The notes beneath the pieces were generated by a model that was not told the origin of the DNA, did no database searches, and was given only the letters and a program-made list of their open reading frames with translations. From CAZAKO01 sp964546145 (lineage in GTDB: Bacteria; Fidelibacterota; UBA2242), in contig CAZJIU010000061.1 in the NCBI GenBank assembly GCA_964546145.1, forward strand, positions 1 through 13,899: a stretch of 13,899 nt of DNA, in the 5' to 3' direction. Each line of letters starts with the position of its first letter. Within the stretch, counting starts at the first letter, position 1. Of this stretch, positions 1 to 8,417 are shown in pieces. The translations under genes were made by a program, and so were the position numbers.

Positions 1-194
1 GCGTGGGTGAGACACTTGCCTGCGGCAGCGGCGCTTGCGCTATCACCGTGGCTGCCAAATTGCTTGGTTATACCGATTCAAAGGTAGACATCAAACTCCC
101 CGGCGATGTTCTTAACGTCGAGTGGGATGGCAATAGAGAAGTTATGCTGGGAGGTCCGGCAGAGATAGTATTTGAAGGCAAATGGCCAGATTGA
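1..194 (+). CDS. dapF: diaminopimelate epimerase, C-terminal end (partial)
   Basis: DapF interconverts LL- and meso-diaminopimelate in the cytoplasm, giving the precursor of lysine and of peptidoglycan cross-links. Only the last 64 or so codons are present; the reading frame is already open at the window edge, so the gene starts upstream and the GTG at position 3 is an internal codon. The fragment opens with the family signature G-E-T-x-A-C-G-S-G-A-C-A. The Cys encoded at 21-23 corresponds to the second catalytic Cys of the PLP-independent two-cysteine mechanism. The usual C-terminal strands follow (LNVEW, MLGGPAEIVFEG), and the length after the signature is normal. The TGA stop at 192-194 overlaps the ribosome-binding site of the next gene, dapL, which acts at the preceding step. 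Identification is firm; nothing can be said about its promoter. Confidence 0.93.
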   Translation, partial: VGETLACGSGACAITVAAKLLGYTDSKVDIKLPGDVLNVEWDGNREVMLGGPAEIVFEGKWPD

Positions 195-204
195 GGTATA
201 GAAG

Positions 205-1389
205 ATGAAATTTTCAAGACGAATGGAAAAACTGAAGCCATATCTTTTTGTTGAGATTAATAAGAAAATTGCCGAAAAAAAAGCGCGGGGCGAAGAGGTA
301 ATCAGTTTTGCCATTGGTGATCCAGATATCCCGACGCCACCGCACGTTATCGAGAGGCTGTGCCAGGCTGCGCATGATCCGGCCAATCACCGCTATCCCG
401 AAACAGCCGGCTTGCCCGAGTTGTGCCAGGCTATTGCCGGATGGTATCAGAGACGCTTTAATGTCTCGCTCGATCCCGAAACCGAAGTTCTTCCGCTGAT
501 CGGCTCCAAGGAGGGCATCGGACATATTGCCTTTTGTTTTATTGACCAGAATGATATTGCCCTGGTGCCGGATCCGGCTTATCCCGTCTACTCGATAAGT
601 ACCCTGTTAGCCGGCGGGCAACCCTACTATCTGGCGCTTAAAGAAGAGAACAACTTTCTTCCCGATTTGGATAGTATCAGCAATGACGTTCTGAGGAAAG
701 CCAAACTTTTATGGATAAATTATCCCAACAATCCGACAGGTGCCGTTGCCGGGCTTGATTTTTATAACAAAGTCGTCGAGTTTGCCCGGCAGTATGATAT
801 TGCAGTTTGTCACGATGGGCCATACTCAGAAGTTGCTTTTGATGGTTATCAGCCTGCCAGTTTTTTGCAAGCAAACGGGGCTAAGGCAGTCGGTGTGGAG
901 TTTCAATCGCTCTCCAAAATCTATAATATGACCGGCTGGCGCATCGGGATGGTAGTGGGTAACGCCAAAATGATAGATGCCTTGCGCAGACTGAAATCTA
1001 ACCTGGATTCGGGAATTCCCCAGGCGATTCAATATGCGGCTATTGCGGCATTAACCGGTCCGCAAGAATGTATTGCGGAGCACAATACTGTTTACCAGAG
1101 GCGCCGTGACCTGGTTATCAAAGTGTTAACCAAAATCGGTCTGAAAGTGACGGTTCCCAAGGCCAGCTTTTATGTCTGGGCTGAAGTTCCTAATGGTTAT
1201 AACTCGGTGGATTTTACTGCCGATCTGCTGGATCAGGTTGGAGTTGCAGTAACCCCGGGAGTAGGATATGGCCAAAGCGGCGAAGGCTATGTAAGATTAT
1301 CTCTGACGGTTCCTGATGCCGCCCTGGAAAAGGGTCTTTTGCGGTTTTCGGGTTGGCGTAATGTTAGGCAGCCGGAAATCAAAAAGTAA
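205..1389 (+). CDS. dapL: LL-diaminopimelate aminotransferase (DapL family)
   Basis: A class I/II PLP aminotransferase of 394 residues, close to the usual DapL length of about 390-410. DapL converts tetrahydrodipicolinate directly to LL-diaminopimelate with glutamate as amino donor, bypassing the succinylase and acetylase routes. Visible fold-type I landmarks are the FAIGDPD segment (35-41), NNPTG (175-179), the D-x-x-Y cofactor site (D204, Y207), the Schiff-base lysine K238 in SLSKIYNMTGWRIG, and the C-terminal carboxylate-binding Arg in YVRLSL (R364). The ATG at 205 has GAGGT at 193-197, overlapping the dapF stop, so translation is probably coupled. Sequence alone could also fit another aspartate-family aminotransferase, but direct linkage to dapF makes DapL much the best call. 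It converges on carB with a gap of 24 bp. Confidence 0.9.
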   Translation: MKFSRRMEKLKPYLFVEINKKIAEKKARGEEVISFAIGDPDIPTPPHVIERLCQAAHDPANHRYPETAGLPELCQAIAGWYQRRFNVSLDPETEVLPLIGSKEGIGHIAFCFIDQNDIALVPDPAYPVYSISTLLAGGQPYYLALKEENNFLPDLDSISNDVLRKAKLLWINYPNNPTGAVAGLDFYNKVVEFARQYDIAVCHDGPYSEVAFDGYQPASFLQANGAKAVGVEFQSLSKIYNMTGWRIGMVVGNAKMIDALRRLKSNLDSGIPQAIQYAAIAALTGPQECIAEHNTVYQRRRDLVIKVLTKIGLKVTVPKASFYVWAEVPNGYNSVDFTADLLDQVGVAVTPGVGYGQSGEGYVRLSLTVPDAALEKGLLRFSGWRNVRQPEIKK

Positions 1390-1399
1390 TCTGATTTCC

Positions 1400-1411
1400 C
1401 TTCTATAGAAG
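1400..1411. repeat. 12-bp perfect palindrome between convergent dapL and carB
   Basis: The sequence CTTCTATAGAAG is its own reverse complement and lies within the 24 bp separating the two stop codons. As RNA it could form only a 4-bp stem (CTTC/GAAG) with a TATA loop, which is weak for an intrinsic terminator, although its position suits a bidirectional one. Role unproven. Confidence 0.3.
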
Positions 1412-1413
1412 AC

Positions 1414-4400
1414 TTAATTATATTCCTGCCAGCTATGAATCAGCAACTTATCCTGAGCGCCTTTAGCCAGCGCCTCGATAAAGCGCATTGCCATTTGGCG
1501 ATTGGTAATTAACATAACATTATAATCTACCGCGGCGCGGCGAATTAGGTAGCCATTTGTCAATTCTTCCCGTTGGTAGCTTTTGGGAATATTAATTACC
1601 AGATCAATCTTGCCTTCTTTGATATAATCTACCGCGGTGGGTGATTCTTTATCCAGCGGCCAGTGGACCGACTCAACCGGGATCCGGTGGACTTTCAAAA
1701 ATGAGGCAGTTCCCTCAGTGGCATAAAGTTTTATCTTCTGCTGGTGTAATATTCGCACTCCCTCTAGTAATTCCGCTTTTGAAGCAATTGGTCCGGTTGA
1801 AAGCAGAACGCTTTTAAAAGGCAGGTGATAGCCGACCGAAATCAAAGACTTCAGAAAAGCCTCGTCAAAATCTTCACCCAGACAGGCGACCTCGCCGGTC
1901 GATGCCATTTCGACTCCCAGCGTCGGATCTGCCCCCTGTAAGCGAGTGAATGAGAATTGGGGAGCTTTTACACCGACATAATCCAGTTCGAAGGATGAAC
2001 TCGACCACTTCTGCACCGGAACCTGCATAATAATTCGGGTCCCCATATCGATGAAATTCTTTTTCAGGACTTTGGAAATAAACGGAAAACTGCGCGAGGC
2101 ACGCAGATTGCATTCGATGACCCTGACTTCATTATTTTTGGCAATGAATTGAATATTGAAGGGTCCGTTGATCGTCAGAGCGTGGGCAATTTTCCGGGCG
2201 ATTTCGCGTACCTTGCGAATAGTTTCCAGATAGGTGCGTTGAGGTGGGAAAACTAGTGTCGCATCGCCGGAATGAACTCCGGCATTTTCGACATGTTCCG
2301 AGATTGCATAAGCGATAATCTCACCATTCTGAGCAACGGAATCGTACTCGATTTCCTTGGCATTTTCTAAAAATTTGCTGATGACCGTTGGATATTCCGG
2401 CGATATCATGACCGCTTTATTCAGATAGGTGCCCAGTTCGTCATCGTTGGAAGCGACTGCCATTGCCGCACCACTTAATACATACGAAGGGCGAATTAAA
2501 ACCGGATATTGGTGTTCATGGGCGAACTGTTTAGCTTCCTCGATTGAAGTAAGTTCCTTCCAGATTGGTTGTTCAACCCCGATTTGGTCTAACAGATCCG
2601 AAAATTTGCGCCGGTTTTCAGCCCGATCAATATTTTCCGGTGAAGTTCCCAGAATTTTGACGCCAGCCTTATGGAGCTTCAATGCCAAGTTATTGGGAGT
2701 CTGACCTCCGACTGAAATAATCACACCAAGCGGATTAAAAATCCGATAGATTTCGATGATTGATTCCAAACTGATTTCATCGAAAATCAGATAGTCTACC
2801 TCGTCATAATCAGTGCTGACTGTTTCAGGATTATAATTCACCACGATTGTGGCGTAACCCAACTGGCGCAGGGTTTTACCGGTATAGACGCAACTCCAGT
2901 CGAATTCCACCGAGCTGCCGATTCGGTAAGCTCCCGAACCCAGGATAATTACCGAATTAGGATCGAAGCTGGTCAGGTCGTGAGTTTCGGCGTGGTAGCT
3001 GAGGTACAAATAGTTGGTTTTGGCTGGATATTCGGCTGCCAGCGTATCAATCTGGCGGATTTTAGGAAATAGATTGTATTCTTCACGCAACTGCCGGATT
3101 TGGGTGGCAGAATGTCCGGTGATATTGGCGATCTGTTCATCGGAGAAACCGGCTTTTTTTGCTTCGCTTAAGAGGTCTTTTTCAATCTTCTTGGAAGCAT
3201 TGCGGAGTTTTAATTCGATTTCGACGATATTCTGGATTTTATAAATAAACCAGCGGTCAATGTGAGTATAGTGGTAGATTTGATCAGCCGTAAAGCCTTT
3301 TTTAATTGCCTCGGCAACGGCAAAAATTCGCTCTTCCGTCGGCTGCTGCAGCTCGGTTTCCAATTTGTTGAAAATTAAGTTCTTATTGCCAACCAGACCG
3401 CAGGCGCCGCTTTGCAGCATGCGAATGCCTTTTTGGAGTGCTTCCTCAAAACTGCGCCCGATGGCCATGATTTCACCGACGGACTTCATCCCGGAACCAA
3501 TTTCGCGGGAGACCAACCGAAACTTCTTCAAATCCCATTTGGGAATTTTGACGACAATATAATCCAGCGCCGGTTCAAAAAAGGCTGAGGTTACCTGAGT
3601 GATCGAGTTCTTTAACTCGTGCAGTCCGAATCCCAGCGCCAGTTTTGCGGCAATAAAGGCAATCGGGTAACCGCTGGCTTTCGAAGCCAGTGCCGAACTA
3701 CGGGACAAGCGGGCATTGACTTCGATTGCCCGGTACTCGTCGGATTCGGGATCATAGGCAAACTGGATATTGCACTCGCCGACAATCCCAAGATGGCGGA
3801 TAGTCTGAATCGCCAGGGTGCGTAATTTGTGGGCATCGTGGTTGGAAAGTGTCTGACATGGTGCCACAACAATACTCTCGCCGGTGTGAATACCCATCGG
3901 GTCAACATTTTCCATGTTACAGATTGTTATGCAGTTGCCAAACCGGTCGCACATGACTTCGTATTCGATCTCCTTCCAGCCGAGCAAGTACTCTTCGATT
4001 AAAACCTGATTGGTGTAGGTCAGAGCTTTGGAGACTTTCTGGATCAGTTCGTCTTTATTATTACATAAACCCGAGCCTAGTCCGCCCAGCGCAAAAGCGA
4101 TTCGCAGCATCACCGGGTAACCAATTTTTTCGGCAATTTTCAGGGCCTCATTCACCGACTCAGCTGTTGCACTGCGAGGTGTTTTAATATTGATTTCACT
4201 TAAGGTTTTGACAAACAAGTAACGATCTTCGGTGTTCAGGATAGCTTTGATTGGAGTGCCAAGAACTTTGACATTGTATTTTTCAAAAACACCCTTTTTA
4301 TGCAGTTCAAGCCCGGTATTCAAAGCTGTCTGTCCGCCAAATGCTAATAAGATTCCATCGGGTTTGGTCTTTTGAATTATTTTCTCAACGAATTCCGCAT

Positions 4401-4602
4401 TCACTGGCAGTAAATAGACCTCGTCGGCTAAGCCCTCGGAAGTTTGAATTGTTGCAATATTGGGATTGACCAGAATTGTATAGACACCCTCCTCTTTGAG
4501 GGCTTTGATTGCCTGGCTGCCAGAATAATCGAATTCACCGGCTTCACCGATTTTAAGGGCGGCACTTCCCAGAATAATTACTTTTTTAATAGATTTATCC
4601 AC
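1414..4602 (-). CDS. carB: carbamoyl-phosphate synthase large subunit, CAD-like type
   Basis: This 1062-residue large subunit uses ammonia from CarA, bicarbonate and two ATP to make carbamoyl phosphate for pyrimidines and arginine. Two ATP-grasp halves are visible: the carboxyphosphate half (about 1-400, with FGGQTALN at 88-95, ALGGLGSG at 171-178 and EVNARLSRSSALASKA at 294-309), a helical oligomerisation region (about 400-545), and the carbamoyl-phosphate half (about 550-920, with VGGQTPNN at 631-638 and ECNLRASRSFPF at 830-841). A C-terminal MGS-like regulatory domain (about 925-1062) contains ATEGTASFL. Several stretches match the animal CAD and Bacteroidetes type rather than E. coli, for example LVNPNIATIQTSEGLAD at 44-60. 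The start is GTG at 4602, with AAAAAAGG upstream; an ATG at 4604 is out of frame. The gene lies 17 bp downstream of carA in one operon. Confidence 0.96.
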   Translation of the reverse strand: MDKSIKKVIILGSAALKIGEAGEFDYSGSQAIKALKEEGVYTILVNPNIATIQTSEGLADEVYLLPVNAEFVEKIIQKTKPDGILLAFGGQTALNTGLELHKKGVFEKYNVKVLGTPIKAILNTEDRYLFVKTLSEINIKTPRSATAESVNEALKIAEKIGYPVMLRIAFALGGLGSGLCNNKDELIQKVSKALTYTNQVLIEEYLLGWKEIEYEVMCDRFGNCITICNMENVDPMGIHTGESIVVAPCQTLSNHDAHKLRTLAIQTIRHLGIVGECNIQFAYDPESDEYRAIEVNARLSRSSALASKASGYPIAFIAAKLALGFGLHELKNSITQVTSAFFEPALDYIVVKIPKWDLKKFRLVSREIGSGMKSVGEIMAIGRSFEEALQKGIRMLQSGACGLVGNKNLIFNKLETELQQPTEERIFAVAEAIKKGFTADQIYHYTHIDRWFIYKIQNIVEIELKLRNASKKIEKDLLSEAKKAGFSDEQIANITGHSATQIRQLREEYNLFPKIRQIDTLAAEYPAKTNYLYLSYHAETHDLTSFDPNSVIILGSGAYRIGSSVEFDWSCVYTGKTLRQLGYATIVVNYNPETVSTDYDEVDYLIFDEISLESIIEIYRIFNPLGVIISVGGQTPNNLALKLHKAGVKILGTSPENIDRAENRRKFSDLLDQIGVEQPIWKELTSIEEAKQFAHEHQYPVLIRPSYVLSGAAMAVASNDDELGTYLNKAVMISPEYPTVISKFLENAKEIEYDSVAQNGEIIAYAISEHVENAGVHSGDATLVFPPQRTYLETIRKVREIARKIAHALTINGPFNIQFIAKNNEVRVIECNLRASRSFPFISKVLKKNFIDMGTRIIMQVPVQKWSSSSFELDYVGVKAPQFSFTRLQGADPTLGVEMASTGEVACLGEDFDEAFLKSLISVGYHLPFKSVLLSTGPIASKAELLEGVRILHQQKIKLYATEGTASFLKVHRIPVESVHWPLDKESPTAVDYIKEGKIDLVINIPKSYQREELTNGYLIRRAAVDYNVMLITNRQMAMRFIEALAKGAQDKLLIHSWQEYN

Positions 4603-4619
4603 ATTAAATACCTTTTTTG

Positions 4620-5678
4620 TTAAAGTAGTCTCATAAACTTTTCAAATAGGATTGAAGCATCGCTTGGCCCTGGCGCTGCCTCCGGATGAAACTGAGTACT
4701 CATAAATTTGCCCGAATGGTGAATAAGCCCTTCGTTAGTTCCATCGTTTAAATTTCTGAACCAGGGTGACCAACCATCCGGAATAGTGTCTTCATTCACG
4801 GCAAAACCATGATTCTGGGCGGTGATTAAGCAGCAATCAGTACCCACTTCTTTGACCGGCTGATTTTGGCTGTGATGCCCGTATTTCAATTTATAAGTAT
4901 TGGCTCCGACTGCCAGTGCCATTAACTGATTCCCCATACATATTCCAAAAGTCGGAATACCTTTGGCGATAGTCTGCTTCACCATTTCAATTGGCCTAGG
5001 ACATTGTTTTGGATTACCCGGTCCATTGGAAATTACCAAGCCATCGAAATTATATTTACTAATGTCGGTATCATAGGGCAATCGTACAATCTCAACATCC
5101 CATTCCAATAAATAGCGGAGGATACTCAATTTGCAGCCCATATCAAGCAGGGCAACCCTTTTGGAGCCGTTTCCCAGGTAAGTTACCGTATCCGGGCTGA
5201 CATTCTTGACGACATTTTCTCGGTTCGGGTCGTAGAATTCGATCTCCTCATCAAAGACAATCTTGCCCAGCATCGAGCCTTCCTCCCGCAAAACCTGAGT
5301 TAATCTCCGGGTATCTATTCCACTCAATGCCGGTATATTAGCAGCTTTCAACCATTGAGCCAGACTCTGTTCTGCCTGCCAATGACTGTATTTGATTGAA
5401 TATTCAGAAACGATCAATCCCTTAACCTGAATTCGGTCTGATTCGTAATTATTTGCGGCGATCGAGTAATCGTTTGCCGGGATGCCGTAATTGCCAATGA
5501 GTGGATAGGTCATGACCAGAATCTGTCCGTAATAGGATGGATCAGTCAGACTTTCCGGGTAACCCACCATGCTGGTATTGAATACAACTTCACCGGCAGA
5601 AGCAACTTCGGCTCCGAAAGATACTCCTTCGAAGACCATACCATTTTGAAGGACGAGATTCGCCCGTATTCCTGCCAT
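4620..5678 (-). CDS. carA: carbamoyl-phosphate synthase small (glutaminase) subunit
   Basis: CarA hydrolyses glutamine and channels the ammonia to CarB. From the chosen start it has 352 residues. The N-terminal CPS small-chain domain contains GEVVFNTSMVGYPESLTDPSY (29-49) and TYPLIGNYGIP (57-67). A class I glutamine amidotransferase domain follows from about 173, with SNGPGNP (217-223), nucleophile C247 in FGICMGNQ, and the H331/E333 pair in QFHPE. The frame stays open upstream to a TTG at 5729, but the ATG at 5678 is preferred: GGTGA lies 5 bases before it and the protein then starts like other CarA chains, a few residues before the LVLQNG strand. An ATG at 5690 is also possible. As with CarB, the wording around TYPLIGNYGIP resembles CAD and Bacteroidetes proteins. 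Its N-terminal end faces tldD across a divergent intergenic region. Confidence 0.95.
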   Translation of the reverse strand: MAGIRANLVLQNGMVFEGVSFGAEVASAGEVVFNTSMVGYPESLTDPSYYGQILVMTYPLIGNYGIPANDYSIAANNYESDRIQVKGLIVSEYSIKYSHWQAEQSLAQWLKAANIPALSGIDTRRLTQVLREEGSMLGKIVFDEEIEFYDPNRENVVKNVSPDTVTYLGNGSKRVALLDMGCKLSILRYLLEWDVEIVRLPYDTDISKYNFDGLVISNGPGNPKQCPRPIEMVKQTIAKGIPTFGICMGNQLMALAVGANTYKLKYGHHSQNQPVKEVGTDCCLITAQNHGFAVNEDTIPDGWSPWFRNLNDGTNEGLIHHSGKFMSTQFHPEAAPGPSDASILFEKFMRLL

Positions 5679-5850
5679 CAACTTCACCATTTCAATGTTT
5701 GTTAGGGTAAACTCAAAAATGTTGGGCAAAAATTTACAAATAAATCATCAAAGTATAAATGGAAAATTTGCGAAACGGTAAAATTTTCGATATCATTCCA
5801 AATAATCAGTGAAAAATAAAAATTTTGTTGCTATCTTTGAATCAATTATG

Positions 5851-5857
5851 AGGAGGT
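5851..5857 (+). promoter_or_regulatory. strong Shine-Dalgarno site setting the TTG start of tldD
   Basis: AGGAGGT is an essentially perfect anti-16S match, ending four bases before TTG at 5862. It identifies TTG as the start even though no in-frame ATG lies nearby, and the resulting protein begins with a clean twin-arginine signal. Confidence 0.8.
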
Positions 5858-5861
5858 ACCA

Positions 5862-7028
5862 TTGAAAAGGCGTGAATTTATCAAGACAAGCGCTTTAATT
5901 GGCACAGGTGTGGTTTTATTACCGCATTGGTGGTATGCCTGTCAATCTTCAAAATTAACTCAGGGATCGGTTGAAGATATGGAAGCATTGTTTGGAATTA
6001 CCAAAGAGCAAATGCAGGAGCTGTTAGCGGTGGCGCTGGCGAAGAATGCCGAACGTGCCGACCTGTTTTTTGAGTACCGCATCGGCTCTTCGCTACGTTA
6101 TGAAGATCAAATTATCAAGGATGCCAATTACGGGATTACGATGGGCTTGGGAATTCGGGCAGTCAAAGGCGAGCAAGTGGGTTATGCTCATACCGACGAC
6201 CTGGATTTCGAAAAAATGAAAGAAACGGCCAAAGCTGCATCCTGTATCGCCAGCGGTCTGGGCAAGGCTCCGGTTGCAGTCATTGAAAAAAGTCCCAAAC
6301 TGAATCTCTACCCTCTGGAGCAGCTGAGTATTGATTGTAAACTCAAAAGCAAGATTCAGCTGCTTACTCAGGTAGACCAGGCAGCCCGGAATTACGACTC
6401 GAAAATTACTAAAGCCACGATTTCCATCGCTGACGAGATGAAACAGATCATGTACATGGATTCAGCTGGCAAATTTGTTACCGATGTTCAACCAATGTTA
6501 ATGGTTCGGGCGAGTGTTATTGCCGAAGATGGCAGCAAACGGCAGGGCGGTTATTCATCAAATGGTGGTCGAGTTGGCTTGGATTATTACACCCAAAGTG
6601 GAAATACTCCCGAGGATATTGGCAGAGAGGCAGCCAAAATCGCAATCACGAACCTGAAGGCAGTTGCAGCACCTGCCGGACCCCAGGTAGTGGTTCTCGG
6701 ACCAGCAGAAAGNNNNNNNNNNNNNNNNNNNNNNNNNNNNNNNNNNNNNNNNNNNNNNNNNNNNNNNNNNNNNNNNNNNNNNNNNNNNNNNNNNNNNNNN
6801 NNNNNNNNNNNNTTAATCGAAAATGGCAAGCTGACTGCTCCGCTGAAGGACGTAACTCTAATTGGTAATGGTCCCGAGGTCATGCGGAATGTTACCATGG
6901 TCGGTAATGATACGAAAATGTCCAAAGGTAGCTGGACTTGCGGCAAATCCGGCCAGAGGGTGCCGGTCTCCCTTGGCATTCCAACCGTTAGGGTGAGTTC
7001 GATAACTGTCGGCGGAACTCAAGCATAA
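5862..7028 (+). CDS. tldD: TldD-like zinc metalloprotease with Tat signal, interrupted by assembly gap
   Basis: TldD is the catalytic half of the TldD/TldE heterodimeric protease, which degrades unfolded peptides in a closed chamber and in E. coli processes microcin B17 and CcdA. This copy begins MKRREFIKTS followed by a hydrophobic stretch to about residue 27, a twin-arginine signal (RREFIK). C27 follows WYA, a poor lipobox, so lipidation is doubtful. About 283 residues match the TldD N-terminal domain and reach VVVLGPAE, just before the expected HExxxH helix. Then come 100 N. After the gap 71 residues give the TldD C-terminus: GNGPEVMRNVTMVGND, and CGKSGQ, whose Cys corresponds to the third zinc ligand of E. 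coli TldD. By comparison with E. coli TldD, roughly 150 residues are missing, so the in-frame continuation is accidental. pmbA follows 10 bp downstream. Confidence 0.88.
   Translation: MKRREFIKTSALIGTGVVLLPHWWYACQSSKLTQGSVEDMEALFGITKEQMQELLAVALAKNAERADLFFEYRIGSSLRYEDQIIKDANYGITMGLGIRAVKGEQVGYAHTDDLDFEKMKETAKAASCIASGLGKAPVAVIEKSPKLNLYPLEQLSIDCKLKSKIQLLTQVDQAARNYDSKITKATISIADEMKQIMYMDSAGKFVTDVQPMLMVRASVIAEDGSKRQGGYSSNGGRVGLDYYTQSGNTPEDIGREAAKIAITNLKAVAAPAGPQVVVLGPAEXXXXXXXXXXXXXXXXXXXXXXXXXXXXXXXXXXLIENGKLTAPLKDVTLIGNGPEVMRNVTMVGNDTKMSKGSWTCGKSGQRVPVSLGIPTVRVSSITVGGTQA
6713..6812. other. assembly gap (100 N) inside tldD
   Basis: Exactly 100 N, a conventional placeholder for a scaffold gap of unknown size. 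The TldD family alignment implies that more than 100 bp is really missing here, including the zinc-binding HExxxH motif. Confidence 0.97.
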
Positions 7029-7038
7029 GAGGTGCAGG

Positions 7039-8385
7039 ATGAATGACAATAAAGCAATTTCCCAGATGATAATCAAGCAGGCGCTGAAAAAAGGTGCTCA
7101 ACAAGTTGACGTCATGATTGTCAATAATACCAACACCAGCATTACCGTCCGACTGGGTAAAATTGAAGAACTCAAACAATCAAATCCGAAATCCTTGGGA
7201 ATCAGAGTGTTCAAAAATAAAAGCAAAGCACTGACCTATACGAGTGATTTTCGATCCGAATCCCTGCAGAAACTCGTTAATCGCACAGTAGAAATGGCGA
7301 GTCTGACTTCGCGGGACGAATTTAACGGATTACCGGAACCAGTGCTATTGGGAATTGCTCAAGCCGACTTATCGCAATATGATGCGAAAATTGATACAAT
7401 TCCAACCGATCAGAAAATCAAGCTCGTGACTGAAATGGAAAAGATCGGCATGGATAAAGATCCACTGATTACCAACTCTGACGGCGCTAATTGGAGTGAT
7501 TCCAAAAGCCATCTCACGCTAACTAATTCCGAAGGATTTTATGGGGAGCAAGACTATACCTCCTATAACCTTAGTCTGTCGTTGGTCGCTGAAAAAGATA
7601 ATGTCAAGCAAACCGACTACTGGTTTTCTGCCAGCCGTATTTATGATCGCCTGGATTCAATCGAAGAAATCGCCAGCAAGGCAGCTGAGCGAACCCTCCG
7701 CAAAATCGGCAGTAAAAAGCCCAAAACTCAAAAAGTGCCGGTTGTGTTCGATCCACTTGTCGGTCAGGATTTCTTGGATATTATAGCCAATGTAGTTTTG
7801 GGTAATGCCATCTATAACAAAAATTCATTTCTAGTAGACAAGCTCAGCCAAAAAATCGGGGTGGATCAGTTGACCATTATAGATGATGGTTTGTTACAAT
7901 ATGGTTTAGGCTCACGTCTGTTCGATGATGAAGGGCTTCCCAGCCGTAAGAATGTGGTTATCGAAAACGGTGTCCTGAAAACCTATCTCTGTGATTGTTA
8001 CTCTGCTCGCAAATTAAAATACCCACCAACCGGTTCAGCTTCCCGTGCGGTGAGTTCCAACCCGTCATCGGGAACCTCGAATTTTTATTTGCAGAGTGGT
8101 ACAATATCACCAAAGGAGATTATTGCTTCGGTTAAAGACGGGCTGTATTTGACCAGTGTGGACTGGGTTGGTGTGAACTATGTTACCGGTGATTACTCCC
8201 GGGGAGCCGCCGGAATCTGGATCAAAGGTGGGAAATTAGCCTATCCGGTTCAGGAATTTACCATTGCGGGTAATATGCTGGAAATGATGAAAAACATCAG
8301 CATGATCGGTAATGATCTGGAGTTCCGGTTTAGTACCGCCGCTCCGACTTTCAAAATTGACGAAATGACGATCAGCGGAACCTGA
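7039..8385 (+). CDS. pmbA: TldE/PmbA-like metalloprotease partner subunit
   Basis: PmbA (TldE) is the non-catalytic partner of TldD. This 448-residue protein has the usual length of about 450. The N-terminal domain (about 1-220) is followed by the C-terminal fold, in which LFDDEGLPSRKNVVIENGVLKTYL (294-317) and GNMLEMMKNISMIGNDLEFR (411-430) are characteristic. It has no HExxxH, as expected for TldE rather than TldD. The ATG at 7039 has GAGGTG at 7029-7034, right after the tldD TAA, so the two genes form one operon. Unlike TldD it has no visible signal peptide: the N-terminus MNDNKAISQMIIKQALKKGA reads as an amphipathic cytosolic helix. If the dimer forms, it must either assemble before Tat export or remain inside the cell. 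Confidence 0.9.
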   Translation: MNDNKAISQMIIKQALKKGAQQVDVMIVNNTNTSITVRLGKIEELKQSNPKSLGIRVFKNKSKALTYTSDFRSESLQKLVNRTVEMASLTSRDEFNGLPEPVLLGIAQADLSQYDAKIDTIPTDQKIKLVTEMEKIGMDKDPLITNSDGANWSDSKSHLTLTNSEGFYGEQDYTSYNLSLSLVAEKDNVKQTDYWFSASRIYDRLDSIEEIASKAAERTLRKIGSKKPKTQKVPVVFDPLVGQDFLDIIANVVLGNAIYNKNSFLVDKLSQKIGVDQLTIIDDGLLQYGLGSRLFDDEGLPSRKNVVIENGVLKTYLCDCYSARKLKYPPTGSASRAVSSNPSSGTSNFYLQSGTISPKEIIASVKDGLYLTSVDWVGVNYVTGDYSRGAAGIWIKGGKLAYPVQEFTIAGNMLEMMKNISMIGNDLEFRFSTAAPTFKIDEMTISGT

Positions 8386-8417
8386 TTTAACTGACCTTTT
8401 ATAGTCCTATCCTCTAT

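Noticed and set aside
78..525. Two minus-strand frames of about 100 codons over the dapF/dapL junction
   Set aside because: They lie antisense to well-conserved lysine pathway genes and show no family resemblance.
5752..5757. Minus-strand TATACT as a -10 box for carA
   Set aside because: No plausible -35 hexamer at 16-18 bp; a single hexamer in AT-rich DNA is not enough.
5832..5839. TATCTTTG, a match to the Bacteroidetes -7 promoter element TAnnTTTG, upstream of tldD
   Set aside because: No TTTG-type -33 element lies at the right distance, and strong Shine-Dalgarno sites argue against Bacteroidetes-style expression.
5848..5865. Five-codon minigene ATG-AGG-AGG-TAC-CAT-TGA overlapping the tldD start
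   Set aside because: Its second and third codons are the tldD ribosome-binding site itself, so it looks incidental; there is no separate initiation signal for it.
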